Source of the DNA: a virus
DNA: 26,659 nucleotides
Strand: one strand, 5' to 3'
Virus record (IMG/VR): IMGVR_UViG_3300037247_002433
Coordinates: 1 to 26,659 of that record
Made by a program: the position numbers and the translations under genes. Positions 1-5,872 of the stretch are shown one piece after another (the stretch's first letter is position 1; the number at the start of each line of letters is the position of its first letter). The notes below the pieces were generated by a model. The model did not search any database, was not told where the DNA came from, and saw nothing but the letters and a program-made list of their open reading frames with translations.

Positions 1-255
1 TCAGCACCATCGCAGTTTGAACGCTACTGCATCTATTTCATCTTCAAACACCCACTCAAAACGATCAATGTGTATAACTTTTCCTATATTATCATCTATC
101 CATTGTGCTTGCTCAAACCATAGTGAACTTTTTTCAGAGAACTCCATTACTGCCGATATTATCAAATTGGATTTACCAACACCCCTTATTCCGTTTCCCA
201 TTTTGTCGATAAGGTAGTGGTCTAAATATGACATTGTTGTTAAATATTCTTTCAT
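1..255 (-). CDS. Small protein with C-terminal DAVAFKLRW tail
   Basis: This 84-residue protein has no function I recognise. Its last 15 residues, FEDEIDAVAFKLRWC, match the ends of five other small proteins in this window (consensus F-x-[DE]-x-x-DA-x-A-[FY]-KL), while the rest differs. It begins MKEY, like the protein at 866-1096. The ATG at 255 follows a good ribosome binding site (aaaggagatttaag). It is the last gene seen of the leftward operon, 13 nt after the stop of 269-463. Residues 22-29 (GIRGVGKS) fit the loose Walker A pattern, but 84 residues without a Walker B cannot form a P-loop NTPase, so I treat that as chance. The gene is real by context; the role is unknown. Confidence 0.75.
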   Translation of the reverse strand: MKEYLTTMSYLDHYLIDKMGNGIRGVGKSNLIISAVMEFSEKSSLWFEQAQWIDDNIGKVIHIDRFEWVFEDEIDAVAFKLRWC

Positions 256-268
256 CTTAAATCTCCTT

Positions 269-463
269 TTATAGCCATTTCAGTTTGAACGCTACTGCAT
301 CTTCATCATCATCAAACACAATGTAGGTATCAGAACCACATTCTATCATTCCCCACACCGTTTTATGTTCATAGAACCAGTTGATTATTTCACGATTTAC
401 TATATTAGGTTCCCACAACACCTTGTACGCCGCATCAATAACATTATCATACTTATCTAACAT
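269..463 (-). CDS. Small protein with C-terminal DAVAFKLKW tail
   Basis: This is a 64-residue soluble-looking protein of unknown function. The body is rich in aromatic residues, including several Trp. The end, FDDDEDAVAFKLKWL, belongs to the DA-x-A-F-K-L tail family seen six times in this window. The start overlaps the stop of the upstream gene by one base (TAATG), so translation is probably coupled. With 1-255 it forms a tandem pair sharing the tail, which suggests duplication followed by divergence of the N-terminal parts, or spread of the tail as a module. No catalytic motif or membrane segment is visible. Confidence 0.75.
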   Translation of the reverse strand: MLDKYDNVIDAAYKVLWEPNIVNREIINWFYEHKTVWGMIECGSDTYIVFDDDEDAVAFKLKWL

Positions 464-684
464 TATGAATCATCCTGTAAATCACGGTTGGGGTTTGATT
501 GTTGTTCATCATCCTCTAATCTACGCACTCTTTTTTCGACCGCATCAACCAAATCAACTATCTTAAAACTGAATTCGTTTTCTATTATAAGTCTTTCTTT
601 TATTTTTTTATGTTGTAGGTCTATAACAACATAGAATATTATATTCAATAGGACACTTATTCCTACTATTATTTCTAAAATCAT
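463..684 (-). CDS. Small single-span membrane protein with charged C-terminus
   Basis: The first 22 or so residues (for example EIIVGISVLLNIIFYVVI) form one hydrophobic segment, followed by a Lys-rich stretch and a heptad-like region containing IVDLVDAVEKRVRRLE. The most natural reading is an N-terminal membrane anchor with a short coiled coil in the cytoplasm; topology is inferred from the positive charges after the helix. The RVRRLE stretch loosely recalls the RI-x-KLE ends of the coiled-coil proteins at 1800-2027 and 2362-2574. The ATG at 684 follows aatgagg. The 73-residue product has no recognised family. It could be a membrane-acting accessory protein, but nothing in the sequence identifies the partner. 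Confidence 0.7.
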   Translation of the reverse strand: MILEIIVGISVLLNIIFYVVIDLQHKKIKERLIIENEFSFKIVDLVDAVEKRVRRLEDDEQQSNPNRDLQDDS

Positions 685-699
685 CTTAATAAATCCTCA

Positions 700-873
700 T
701 TATTCGGTTGGTTTGTCACAGTGCAGGCATTTTGATTTCAATGGTATTGGTTTCTGTTTCATTTCTTCCAGTTCCTTGTATCCCATATCCAACATTCGCT
801 CCCATTCACGAAATCTTACAACGCGACCCATATGGGTCATTAGTCCGAAAAAATGGTCATATTCTTTATTCAT
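700..873 (-). CDS. 57-residue protein with a C-terminal CxxC pair
   Basis: This short frame has an ATG at 873 that overlaps the stop of 866-1096 (aATGaataa) and a TAA at 700-702. It fills what would otherwise be a gap in a tightly packed operon. The 57-residue product is Met- and charge-rich and ends in KCLHCDKPTE, so one CxxC pair lies near the C-terminus. A single pair could bind zinc only as a dimer or with other ligands, so a metal site is only a suggestion. There is no obvious Shine-Dalgarno sequence beyond the purine-rich end of the upstream gene, which suggests coupled re-initiation. No family is recognised. Confidence 0.55.
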   Translation of the reverse strand: MNKEYDHFFGLMTHMGRVVRFREWERMLDMGYKELEEMKQKPIPLKSKCLHCDKPTE

Positions 874-1096
874 TATCTAAATCCTCTTTAAGCGTTGTGG
901 GGGAAGGGTGTTCACTGCTTTTATCAATGTTTATATACAAAGCCAGTGTTAGAAAATCGTTGTATTGTTTTCTTACTTCATCGTTCATCATATACTGGTC
1001 AAAATCATCAACATATACGACATTGATGTATTCTTCACCATCTATCAATGCTTTTATTACAATACGGTTTAGGTAGTCTTTTATATATTCTTTCAT
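866..1096 (-). CDS. Small acidic protein with PSPTTLK tail
   Basis: This 76-residue protein is of unknown function. It begins MKEYIKDYLNRIVIKA and ends SSEHPSPTTLKEDLDNE. The tail is shared with 1093-1320 (HPSASTLKQGDKE) and 1651-1806 (TPSAETLKRGDE). The start overlaps the stop of the upstream gene (ATGA), and its ribosome binding site (ggagataaag) lies inside the coding sequence of that gene's tail. The middle carries a strongly acidic stretch, VVYVDDFDQYMMNDE. No catalytic motif, membrane segment or signal is visible. It is an operon member by spacing and ribosome binding site; a functional guess is not justified. Confidence 0.72.
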   Translation of the reverse strand: MKEYIKDYLNRIVIKALIDGEEYINVVYVDDFDQYMMNDEVRKQYNDFLTLALYINIDKSSEHPSPTTLKEDLDNE

Positions 1097-1320
1097 TCTT
1101 TATCTCCTTGTTTAAGCGTTGAGGCGGAAGGGTGTTTTATCTTACCTTCAATATCCGAAACATAATCCAGCACATCCTTTTCCTTATAGAAATGTATAAC
1201 ATTCCTTTGTTCGGAAGGTATATTAGCAATATAAAAACGGTCTTCATATTTCTTTAATATTCTATATTGGTAGTCAGTTGTATAATCTAATATGATATTA
1301 TAGGTTGTTTCTATTTTCAT
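1093..1320 (-). CDS. Small protein with PSASTLK tail
   Basis: This 75-residue protein begins MKIETTYNIILDYTTDY and ends HPSASTLKQGDKE. The codons for QGDKE also form the ribosome binding site (aaggagataaag) for 866-1096, so the tail is partly constrained by the need to start the next gene. The upstream PS-x-x-TLK part is not explained by that. The start ATG at 1320 follows an almost identical ribosome binding site in the short gap after 1358-1648. The body is rich in Tyr, Lys and Ile and has no family I recognise. It may be a paralog of 866-1096 beyond the tail, but the similarity there is too weak to assert. Confidence 0.72.
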   Translation of the reverse strand: MKIETTYNIILDYTTDYQYRILKKYEDRFYIANIPSEQRNVIHFYKEKDVLDYVSDIEGKIKHPSASTLKQGDKE

Positions 1321-1357
1321 TCTTTATCTCCTTCGGTTTTTTCCATTATTGTTTTCG

Positions 1358-1648
1358 TCATTGACACTTCAACTTAAATGCCATTGCATCTTCTTCACAA
1401 CTAAATACGAAATAGAGTTTCGATTCTTGTCTCATTATCGACCACATTGTTAAAAACATTGGTGGATTCTTCAATCCTATCTCGCATGATATAAAACCAA
1501 CGGCATACAATAATGTAGCATTTACACTAGGTTCTTTATCTTCTGTTATCATATTATCAAAATCAGATGAGACACTTTTAGCATCTAATATATATCCTTG
1601 TATACCTTCTGTTGGCATTACATCTACTACAAATTGTTTAAAGTCCAT
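1358..1648 (-). CDS. Small protein with C-terminal DAMAFKLK tail
   Basis: This 96-residue protein has no recognised function. It ends FSCEEDAMAFKLKCQ, the third member of the DA-x-A-F-K-L tail family in this operon, with the usual aromatic residue replaced by Cys. The preceding 80 residues contain a mildly hydrophobic stretch (NATLLYAVGFISCEIGL) that is marginal for a membrane span. The ATG at 1648 follows gaggagatgaataata, which also encodes the end of the upstream small gene at 1651-1806. The gap after it holds a 14-codon frame ending in EGDKE, like the tail of 1093-1320, perhaps a remnant of the same element. Confidence 0.72.
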   Translation of the reverse strand: MDFKQFVVDVMPTEGIQGYILDAKSVSSDFDNMITEDKEPSVNATLLYAVGFISCEIGLKNPPMFLTMWSIMRQESKLYFVFSCEEDAMAFKLKCQ

Positions 1649-1650
1649 TA

Positions 1651-1806
1651 TTATTCATCTCCTCGTTTAAGCGTTTCGGCGGAAGGTGTTTCTATCCGTG
1701 TTGTTTCACCGTTTGGGTGAATTATCTCTGCGGTATAAATCACAAATATTCCTATTGTTATTACAGAAAATATCACTATTAAATCTACTATACTTCTATT
1801 CAACAT
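1651..1806 (-). CDS. 51-residue single-span membrane protein with PSAETLK tail
   Basis: This gene fills the interval between its neighbours exactly: the ATG at 1806 overlaps the stop of 1800-2027 by 7 nt and the TAA at 1651-1653 abuts the next start at 1648. The product starts MLNRSIVDLIVIFSVITIGI and has one clear hydrophobic helix at about residues 6-24. A polar stretch follows, and the end TPSAETLKRGDE matches the tails of 866-1096 and 1093-1320. The tail codons contain the ribosome binding site (gaggag) of the next gene. A small phage membrane protein is the safest description. A role in lysis or in blocking superinfection is possible but not shown by the sequence. Confidence 0.65.
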   Translation of the reverse strand: MLNRSIVDLIVIFSVITIGIFVIYTAEIIHPNGETTRIETPSAETLKRGDE

Positions 1807-2027
1807 TCTTCATCCTCCGAACCAAAAGCTTTTTCAAACTCACCTCTTGAACGGCTTTTTTTTTCTTCTTCAAGTTTATGTATTCTTATATCATACGCCT
1901 CTAAAACTGCCCAAATCTGTTGAACCAAGTTTAAACTATCTATATTTCCTTGGTTGAATGTTGGTGCTGCCGTCGCAGATTCCGATGGCTTTCTACCAAT
2001 ACCCATTTCATAATCGTCTTTAATCAT
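1800..2027 (-). CDS. Small coiled-coil protein, paralog of 2362-2574
   Basis: This 75-residue protein has a central segment, NLVQQIWAVLEAYDIRIHKLE, that aligns with GMVQHIVKIFEAHEIRIAKLE in the protein at 2362-2574. The shared pattern is MVQxI...EAxxIRIxKLE. The segment has heptad spacing of Ile, Leu and Val and is likely an amphipathic or coiled-coil helix for self-association. The N-terminal part is Ala/Ser-rich and probably flexible, and the C-terminal part is highly charged. The ATG at 2027 overlaps the stop of 2024-2185 (ATGA), with aaggagaag as ribosome binding site inside that gene's end. The relation to the paralog is seen directly; the function is unknown. Confidence 0.7.
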   Translation of the reverse strand: MIKDDYEMGIGRKPSESATAAPTFNQGNIDSLNLVQQIWAVLEAYDIRIHKLEEEKKSRSRGEFEKAFGSEDEEC

Positions 2028-2185
2028 TTCTTCTCCTTATATCCTTTTCTATAACTATTATAAACTTTCACTAAATTTTTATAAAATCTTGTTGATTCTG
2101 CAAAAAATATTATTCGTTGATTTTTTGTAAGACTATCCAGATATTCTTTTATTTTCTTTCTACTTTCTTTATCTTTTGTCGTCAT
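2024..2185 (-). CDS. 53-residue basic protein
   Basis: The ATG at 2185 follows a strong ribosome binding site (acaggagatagaag). The frame runs 53 codons to a TGA that overlaps the next start in an ATGA junction, which is strong support for a real gene despite its size. The product begins MTTKDKESRKKIKEYLDSL and ends KGYKEKK. It is very rich in Lys and predicted to be mostly helical, with aromatic residues (IIFFAE, RFYKN) in the centre. A small nucleic-acid- or protein-binding role would fit the charge, but no family is recognised. It is the first gene after the hairpin-rich spacer at 2208-2319. Confidence 0.65.
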   Translation of the reverse strand: MTTKDKESRKKIKEYLDSLTKNQRIIFFAESTRFYKNLVKVYNSYRKGYKEKK

Positions 2186-2207
2186 CTTCTATCTCCTGTT
2201 AACTAAC

Positions 2208-2319
2208 AAGAACTTCATGTGAAGTTCTTCTTGCGCAACGATTATTACCGATGGTAATAACCGCAAGAATGTTCCGTGGTAGAAGTGGTTAAGAAGTCAG
2301 TAGGGCGACCACTTTTACC
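2208..2319 (-). ncRNA. Three-hairpin intercistronic RNA candidate
   Basis: The 170-nt spacer between genes 2362-2574 and 2024-2185 holds three strong inverted repeats. One is a 10-bp stem at 2208-2229 with a 2-nt loop. The second is a two-part stem at 2228-2269, with outer 8 bp TTCTTGCG/CGCAAGAA and inner 8 bp TTATTACC/GGTAATAA around GAT. The third is an 11-bp stem at 2278-2319 with one wobble pair. This far exceeds the structure seen in other gaps of this tightly packed operon. The strand is assigned from the operon. It may be an RNA-processing or stability element, an attenuator or a small RNA. No T-run follows, so a simple terminator is less likely. Confidence 0.45.
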
Positions 2320-2361
2320 TTTTCAGACTGGAACAACGCCTGCATCTATACGCCCTCAACT

Positions 2362-2574
2362 TTAATCTTTTTGTTCGAGTTTCTTCTCCAACTTTGCTAT
2401 TCTTATTTCGTGTGCTTCAAATATCTTTACAATATGTTGAACCATACCCAACGTGTTGGTATCTGCCTCTGGTTTCGGTGCTACCGGAACCACTGGTGCC
2501 ACTGGTGCTGCTTGCGCTGCTATTTTTTTATCTTCTATTTTCTTTACTACTTCACTCATATTTACTGTCGGCAT
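2362..2574 (-). CDS. Small Ala/Pro-rich coiled-coil protein
   Basis: I chose the ATG at 2574 because it has a well-spaced ribosome binding site (gaggaaatataag); an in-frame ATG lies 5 codons upstream at 2589. The 70-residue product has three parts: a helical start with MPTVNMSEVVKKIEDKK, a flexible Ala/Pro/Val linker (AAPVAPVVPVAPKPEAD), and a C-terminal amphipathic helix with HIVKIFEAHEIRIAKLE. The last part is shared with 1800-2027. The MP-x-VNMSE start recurs in the protein at 22770-23006. The layout of two helices around a Pro-rich linker suggests an adaptor that oligomerises through its C-terminus, but that is inference. It follows the methyltransferase genes in the same operon. Confidence 0.68.
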   Translation of the reverse strand: MPTVNMSEVVKKIEDKKIAAQAAPVAPVVPVAPKPEADTNTLGMVQHIVKIFEAHEIRIAKLEKKLEQKD

Positions 2575-2601
2575 CTTATATTTCCTCATTTTTGTTTGTG
2601 T

Positions 2602-3411
2602 TTATTCATTATTGAATAAATTATTTGCAGGGCATTCATATGCCCATGTAATATCTTTCTTGGCTATATCATAGTATTCTTCAACCTTCTCTATACCAAT
2701 AAAGTCCCGCCCGTTTCGGGCAGCCATTCTACCAGTTGTACCACTCCCCATAAATGGGTCAAATACAACATCGCCCTTATTACTCCATGATAAAATATGG
2801 TCAGTGGCTATAGCATCAGGGAATACAGCAGGATGTTTTGCTTTTTGACTGCCTTGATGCGGAATCAACCATATATTATGCCTTTGCCCAAATTCATTAA
2901 CAAGTTTCTTATTTTCGTTATACTTCTTAATACTACCATCTGGCATACGGGTTGAACCTTGATACTTACTACCAAAAGTAAGATTTTTTCTATCCATTAA
3001 CGCATTAAATGTCCCAAGCTTGCCTTTACTGAATACAAACATATACTCAAATACATGAGCATATCTAACTTTTAATGACCCAACAGTAGAAAAGTTTCCT
3101 TTGTCCCATATCATCGTGTCGTGTAACTTAAAACCTACACTCTGGAAGTATAATGCCTGACGAAATGAAGTGCCAGTCTCATTACCATCTACCGTGGCAT
3201 CAGATACAATCCATACAACTACTCCACCCTTTTTGGTTATACGATAAAGTTCACGAATGACGGGTTTCCATATATGTATACCCCAATCCAACGACCCTTC
3301 GTATGTTCGCAAATTATCATATGGAGGACTGGTCATGGTTAAATCTATACTATTCTCGGGCAAGTCTTTCATTTTATCAAGGCAATCGCCAAGGTGTAAA
3401 TTATACTTCAC
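2602..3411 (-). CDS. DNA methyltransferase, N4-cytosine/N6-adenine beta type
   Basis: This is a 269-residue S-adenosylmethionine-dependent DNA amino-methyltransferase. Catalytic motif IV, TSPPY, is at residues 27-31 and the SAM-binding motif, FDPFMGSGTT, at about 217-226. That order defines the beta class (N6_N4_Mtase family). TSPPY occurs in both N4-cytosine and N6-adenine enzymes, so the modified base is not settled. It is a paralog of the next gene: both start M-[EK]-YNLHLG and end in PANN-[IL]-F. The start is GTG at 3411, sharing its G with the upstream stop (TAGTG) and preceded by ggagaag. No restriction enzyme is adjacent, so it probably modifies phage DNA against host restriction or serves regulation. 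The target sequence is unknown. Confidence 0.9.
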   Translation of the reverse strand: MKYNLHLGDCLDKMKDLPENSIDLTMTSPPYDNLRTYEGSLDWGIHIWKPVIRELYRITKKGGVVVWIVSDATVDGNETGTSFRQALYFQSVGFKLHDTMIWDKGNFSTVGSLKVRYAHVFEYMFVFSKGKLGTFNALMDRKNLTFGSKYQGSTRMPDGSIKKYNENKKLVNEFGQRHNIWLIPHQGSQKAKHPAVFPDAIATDHILSWSNKGDVVFDPFMGSGTTGRMAARNGRDFIGIEKVEEYYDIAKKDITWAYECPANNLFNNE

Positions 3412-4703
3412 TATTCTTCTCCAAATATATTATTAGCAGGCGCATCATACTCTATACTGACACGCTGCTCTGCTATGTTATAATATGTTTCATTCATTTC
3501 TATACCAACGAAATCAAATCCTTCTCTGGCTGCCGCCATACCCGTTGAACCACTCCCCATGAACGGATCAAGTATAATACCACCTTTCGGTGTGACCAAT
3601 CTGCATAGGTATTTCATCAAATCTATTGGTTTCATTGTTGGATGGATATTTCCACTCTTTTTACTTTCGTTTTCATTTATTTCTTTTCTTACATCTAACA
3701 TATCTGATCCTTGACCAGCAGCTACATCTGAAAATGGCTTATTTTCTACACTCATGTATAGTGCTCGCTCTGATGAACTCACTTTCGGGTGATAGAAATA
3801 CTTCTCATATCCTTTGATTTCGCCTATTACATTCGCAGCCCATCTACCTTTATCACTGGCAGTCCAATCTCCTGATCCATCACCACCGGATATTGTATCA
3901 CCTTCTATACCATTGAAGAACGATGCGGGTCTTTTACCGGCTGATGGTTTAGGATTATCTATATTTGATCCGGGATAGAAAGAAATATTATCACCACTAC
4001 CTTTTGGTTTATCTTTATATGTTTCATAAACTGTTGTATAACTTTTACTATGCCATTCTGGTGTATTATCTTCTTTATATGGTATTCTACAAGCTCCAAT
4101 ATTCATGGAACCAACGCCATGTTCTAAACAGTTGGCAGCCGTGGATAGTTTAGTAGGCTTTCTTGCCAGACATATAGGCTCTTGACTTGGTTTTAGATTA
4201 GTGGAATAATCATCCCACTGTTTAGCAACATCGGAAGTTGGTTCATAAGAAGCATCTTTATCAATTTCTTTACCGTGTAAATCCTTTAAAAATCCCAAAT
4301 CGTATAGATTTGATTCTCCGTCTGTATCACGATAGTTATCGTTATGGTCATCGGTGTTATTACCGAGATACTTATCAATCTTTTTAGCGGTATTTCCGCC
4401 CTTTGGGAAACCCGAACTATAAATCCAAGAAATCATATCCTTAATCTCAAATCCAACATCTTCTATCATGGTGGCAGTCTTATGGTATGTTCTTGCCGAA
4501 CTAAACGCCAGCAGATATCCACCCGGTTTTAGGACTCTTAAACATTCCTCGAATACCGGTTTCAAATCTGTTTTATCACCATCCCAGCCTTTACCTAAAA
4601 AGTTTATAAGGTATGGAGGATCGCAGACTACGCTATGAAAATGATTATCTGGATAATCTTTTAATACTTCGGATGATTCGCCAAGGTGTAGGTTATATTC
4701 CAT
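3411..4703 (-). CDS. DNA methyltransferase, beta type, with large insertion
   Basis: This 430-residue DNA methyltransferase has motif IV DPPY at residues 28-31 and the SAM-binding motif FDPFMGSGST at about 378-387, again beta class. DPPY is typical of N6-adenine enzymes. I start it at ATG 4703 rather than an in-frame TTG at 4724 because MEYNLHLGES then aligns with MKYNLHLGDC of the neighbouring paralog and a purine-rich gaaggga lies upstream. Compared with the paralog it carries about 160 extra residues in the middle (roughly 125-330), probably the target-recognition region. The two genes overlap by one base and share N- and C-terminal ends, pointing to tandem duplication with divergence of specificity. 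Confidence 0.9.
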   Translation of the reverse strand: MEYNLHLGESSEVLKDYPDNHFHSVVCDPPYLINFLGKGWDGDKTDLKPVFEECLRVLKPGGYLLAFSSARTYHKTATMIEDVGFEIKDMISWIYSSGFPKGGNTAKKIDKYLGNNTDDHNDNYRDTDGESNLYDLGFLKDLHGKEIDKDASYEPTSDVAKQWDDYSTNLKPSQEPICLARKPTKLSTAANCLEHGVGSMNIGACRIPYKEDNTPEWHSKSYTTVYETYKDKPKGSGDNISFYPGSNIDNPKPSAGKRPASFFNGIEGDTISGGDGSGDWTASDKGRWAANVIGEIKGYEKYFYHPKVSSSERALYMSVENKPFSDVAAGQGSDMLDVRKEINENESKKSGNIHPTMKPIDLMKYLCRLVTPKGGIILDPFMGSGSTGMAAAREGFDFVGIEMNETYYNIAEQRVSIEYDAPANNIFGEE

Positions 4704-5031
4704 TGTTTTTAGAATTCCCTTCAAGATGTTTCTCCACTAACTTCTCCAACTTGGCAAGCTTATTATCAAGCGTAGAAGGCAGCCATTCCTCTTTATGTAG
4801 CACTTTATAGGCTTTCTTATATGCCTCGTGTGCCTCATCTTCGGTGTTAAACATACCAATATGTTGAGTTTTACCTTTATATTTTACGGAAGCTCGCCAG
4901 CGACCATTCAGAGAAAGGGTTCCTACTAAATGTTGTCTTGTTTCATCTATGAGTATAACATTTTCAACTATACCTTTTTCAGCTAGTCTTCGTAATTCCC
5001 TGATGATTTCATACTCATCATTTATCGGCAT
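4693..5031 (-). CDS. AP2-domain DNA-binding protein
   Basis: Residues 36-80 or so fit the AP2/ERF fold: VGTLSLNGRWRASVKYKGK (three-stranded sheet with the Trp-Arg pair) followed by HIGMFNTEDEAHEAYKKAY (the helix). In phages AP2 domains usually accompany HNH homing endonucleases, but this 112-residue protein has no nuclease part. The N-terminal 30 residues are helical and the C-terminus is a Leu/Lys-rich helix (LDNKLAKLEKLVEKHLEG) that could dimerise. The ATG at 5031 follows aggagataaaag. It overlaps the lipoprotein gene upstream and the methyltransferase downstream. It could be a stand-alone regulator of this operon or the remnant of a homing endonuclease. Confidence 0.8.
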   Translation of the reverse strand: MPINDEYEIIRELRRLAEKGIVENVILIDETRQHLVGTLSLNGRWRASVKYKGKTQHIGMFNTEDEAHEAYKKAYKVLHKEEWLPSTLDNKLAKLEKLVEKHLEGNSKNNGI

Positions 5032-5149
5032 CTTTTATCTCCTGTATCTCTTGTTGTTCAGCCACACTGAATATCAGTATCGCGGCGTCTAAATATATCG
5101 AGCATCCTGATAAAAATAGGGCACTTATCACTGTTAATATTTTAATCAT
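5018..5149 (-). CDS. 43-residue lipoprotein
   Basis: The frame begins ATG at 5149 after a strong ribosome binding site (ataggagag) and ends at 5018, overlapping the AP2 gene start by 14 nt. The N-terminus, MIKILTVISALFLSGC, is a textbook lipoprotein signal: Lys, a short hydrophobic core, and the lipobox L-S-G-C with the lipidated Cys at residue 16. The mature part would be only 28 residues, with a hydrophobic stretch and an acidic end. Small phage lipoproteins act as outer spanins (Rz1 type) or as superinfection-exclusion proteins. Mature Rz1 is Pro-rich and nested in Rz, and neither feature is seen, so exclusion or conversion seems likelier. That choice is inference. Confidence 0.65.
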   Translation of the reverse strand: MIKILTVISALFLSGCSIYLDAAILIFSVAEQQEIQEIKDADK

Positions 5150-5168
5150 CTATTTTCTCTCCTATATC

Positions 5169-5176
5169 TATTTATC
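5169..5176 (-). promoter_or_regulatory. T4-type late promoter box GATAAATA
   Basis: On the minus strand the sequence reads aaaaaGATAAATAgatatAGGAGAG, so transcription by the T4 spacing would begin right at the ribosome binding site of the lipoprotein gene. The same AAAGATAAATAGA stretch occurs on the minus strand at 10283-10290. It lies downstream of the sigma70-like promoter, giving the operon two candidate starts. Confidence 0.45.
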
Positions 5177-5188
5177 TTTTTATGCCTT

Positions 5189-5209
5189 TTTAGCGTTATT
5201 AACGCTAAA
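5189..5209. promoter_or_regulatory. 21-bp palindrome, probable operator
   Basis: TTTAGCGTT-ATT-AACGCTAAA is a perfect 9-bp inverted repeat with a 3-bp centre. It overlaps the -10 box and start region of the minus-strand promoter at 5208-5236, where a dimeric repressor would block initiation. As RNA it could form a hairpin, but no T-run follows on the operon strand, so an operator fits better than a terminator. Confidence 0.55.
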
Positions 5210-5236
5210 TATAGCAGTTTTATTCAACAGAGTCAA
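5208..5236 (-). promoter_or_regulatory. Sigma70-like promoter of the lipoprotein-methyltransferase operon
   Basis: The minus strand reads TTGACT, a 17-nt spacer, then TATATT. These are close to the TTGACA and TATAAT consensus at the ideal spacing. It lies about 60 nt upstream of the lipoprotein start and should serve host RNA polymerase early in infection. The 21-bp palindrome overlaps its downstream edge. Confidence 0.6.
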
Positions 5237-5360
5237 CAACTTTCTTCACTTTTTATCATTATTATCTATGTCAATAAGCATCTTAAAGTGTAACAAAGTG
5301 TCGCACTTTCGGGTATATTGTTGAATGATATAATATATGAACAACCATTCATACTTACAG

Positions 5361-5417
5361 GAAGTTGCGCAGCAACTATCCTGTTGCGCAATCGGAACCT
5401 ACGCGGGGCGTAGTTCC
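5361..5417. repeat. Two hairpin-forming inverted repeats
   Basis: TTGCGCA and TGCGCAA form a stem around a loop of about 13 nt near 5363-5390. Next to it GGAA-C-CTACGC-GGG-GCGTAG-TTCC (5394-5417) is a 10-bp stem with a one-base bulge. Neither has a T-run. They lie at the left edge of the iteron array and may be part of the origin. Confidence 0.45.
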
Positions 5418-5446
5418 GTCAAGTGTTTTATGGCTAAACTTTGTTG

Positions 5447-5872
5447 GCATACTGGGACACTTATAGCGCATTTTATAGTATTTTGGGCATACTGGGATAC
5501 TTATCAGCGATTTTTCATGTCAGGAATAAGTGTTTCATCGTAGGAATAAGTGCCTCAAGGTTAATAAGTACTCCAACGCCTCCCATAAGTGATCTAAGCC
5601 TCGCCCGAAACCTTGGTAAACCGTAGATATACCCTGAATTCATTGTGGATAATACTGGGATACTTATGTTTATGATTTGTTCACGATATGTTCCACGGTG
5701 TCCCTACGGTGTGTACTGTATCAAATAGTTAATAATAAACTATAACCAACAGTTTCTACCGTGCTTACATAAGTATCCCATAGTTGTGCTTAGACTATTA
5801 CTTACTTTGTGTATATCGTGGAACACTTATAGAGATATGATGGGGCACTTATGATAATGGTGGAGCACTTAT
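5447..5872. other. Probable replication origin: iteron array with DnaA box
   Basis: Eleven copies of the core ATAAGT(G/A) occur in both orientations at 5458, 5498, 5526, 5546, 5564, 5585, 5661, 5769, 5824, 5846 and 5866. The extended form is ATAAGTR-N-Y-CCA. Two runs (5526-5591 and 5824-5872) are spaced about 20 bp apart, two helical turns, so proteins would bind the same face. A longer form, TACTGGGAYACTTAT, appears three times. A perfect DnaA box (TGTGGATAA, complement of TTATCCACA) lies at 5644-5652 in the middle. No gene fits here. Iterons, a DnaA box, AT-richness and the nearby helicase and primase genes together suggest an origin; an operator array is the main alternative. Confidence 0.6.
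5644..5652 (-). promoter_or_regulatory. Perfect DnaA box
   Basis: TGTGGATAA is the exact complement of the consensus host DnaA box TTATCCACA. It lies in the iteron array, 9 bp before another ACTTAT core. A single 9-mer can occur by chance, but its position inside the repeat array makes it meaningful. Confidence 0.55.

Noticed and set aside
1-255. Walker A-like GIRGVGKS in the small protein
   Set aside because: The protein is only 84 residues, has no Walker B or NTPase fold, and its end belongs to the tail family; an 8-residue match is likely chance.
1317-1361. 14-codon frame ending EGDKE between two small genes
   Set aside because: It overlaps start and stop signals plausibly, but it is too short to call a gene; noted only as a possible remnant.
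2240-2350. Possible tRNA suggested by gtggttaag and stems
   Set aside because: No acceptor stem, T-loop consensus or anticodon arm can be placed in register.
5337-5626. Plus-strand open frames across the iteron region
   Set aside because: They translate the repeats themselves, have no ribosome binding site and encode low-quality Cys/Trp-rich sequence.
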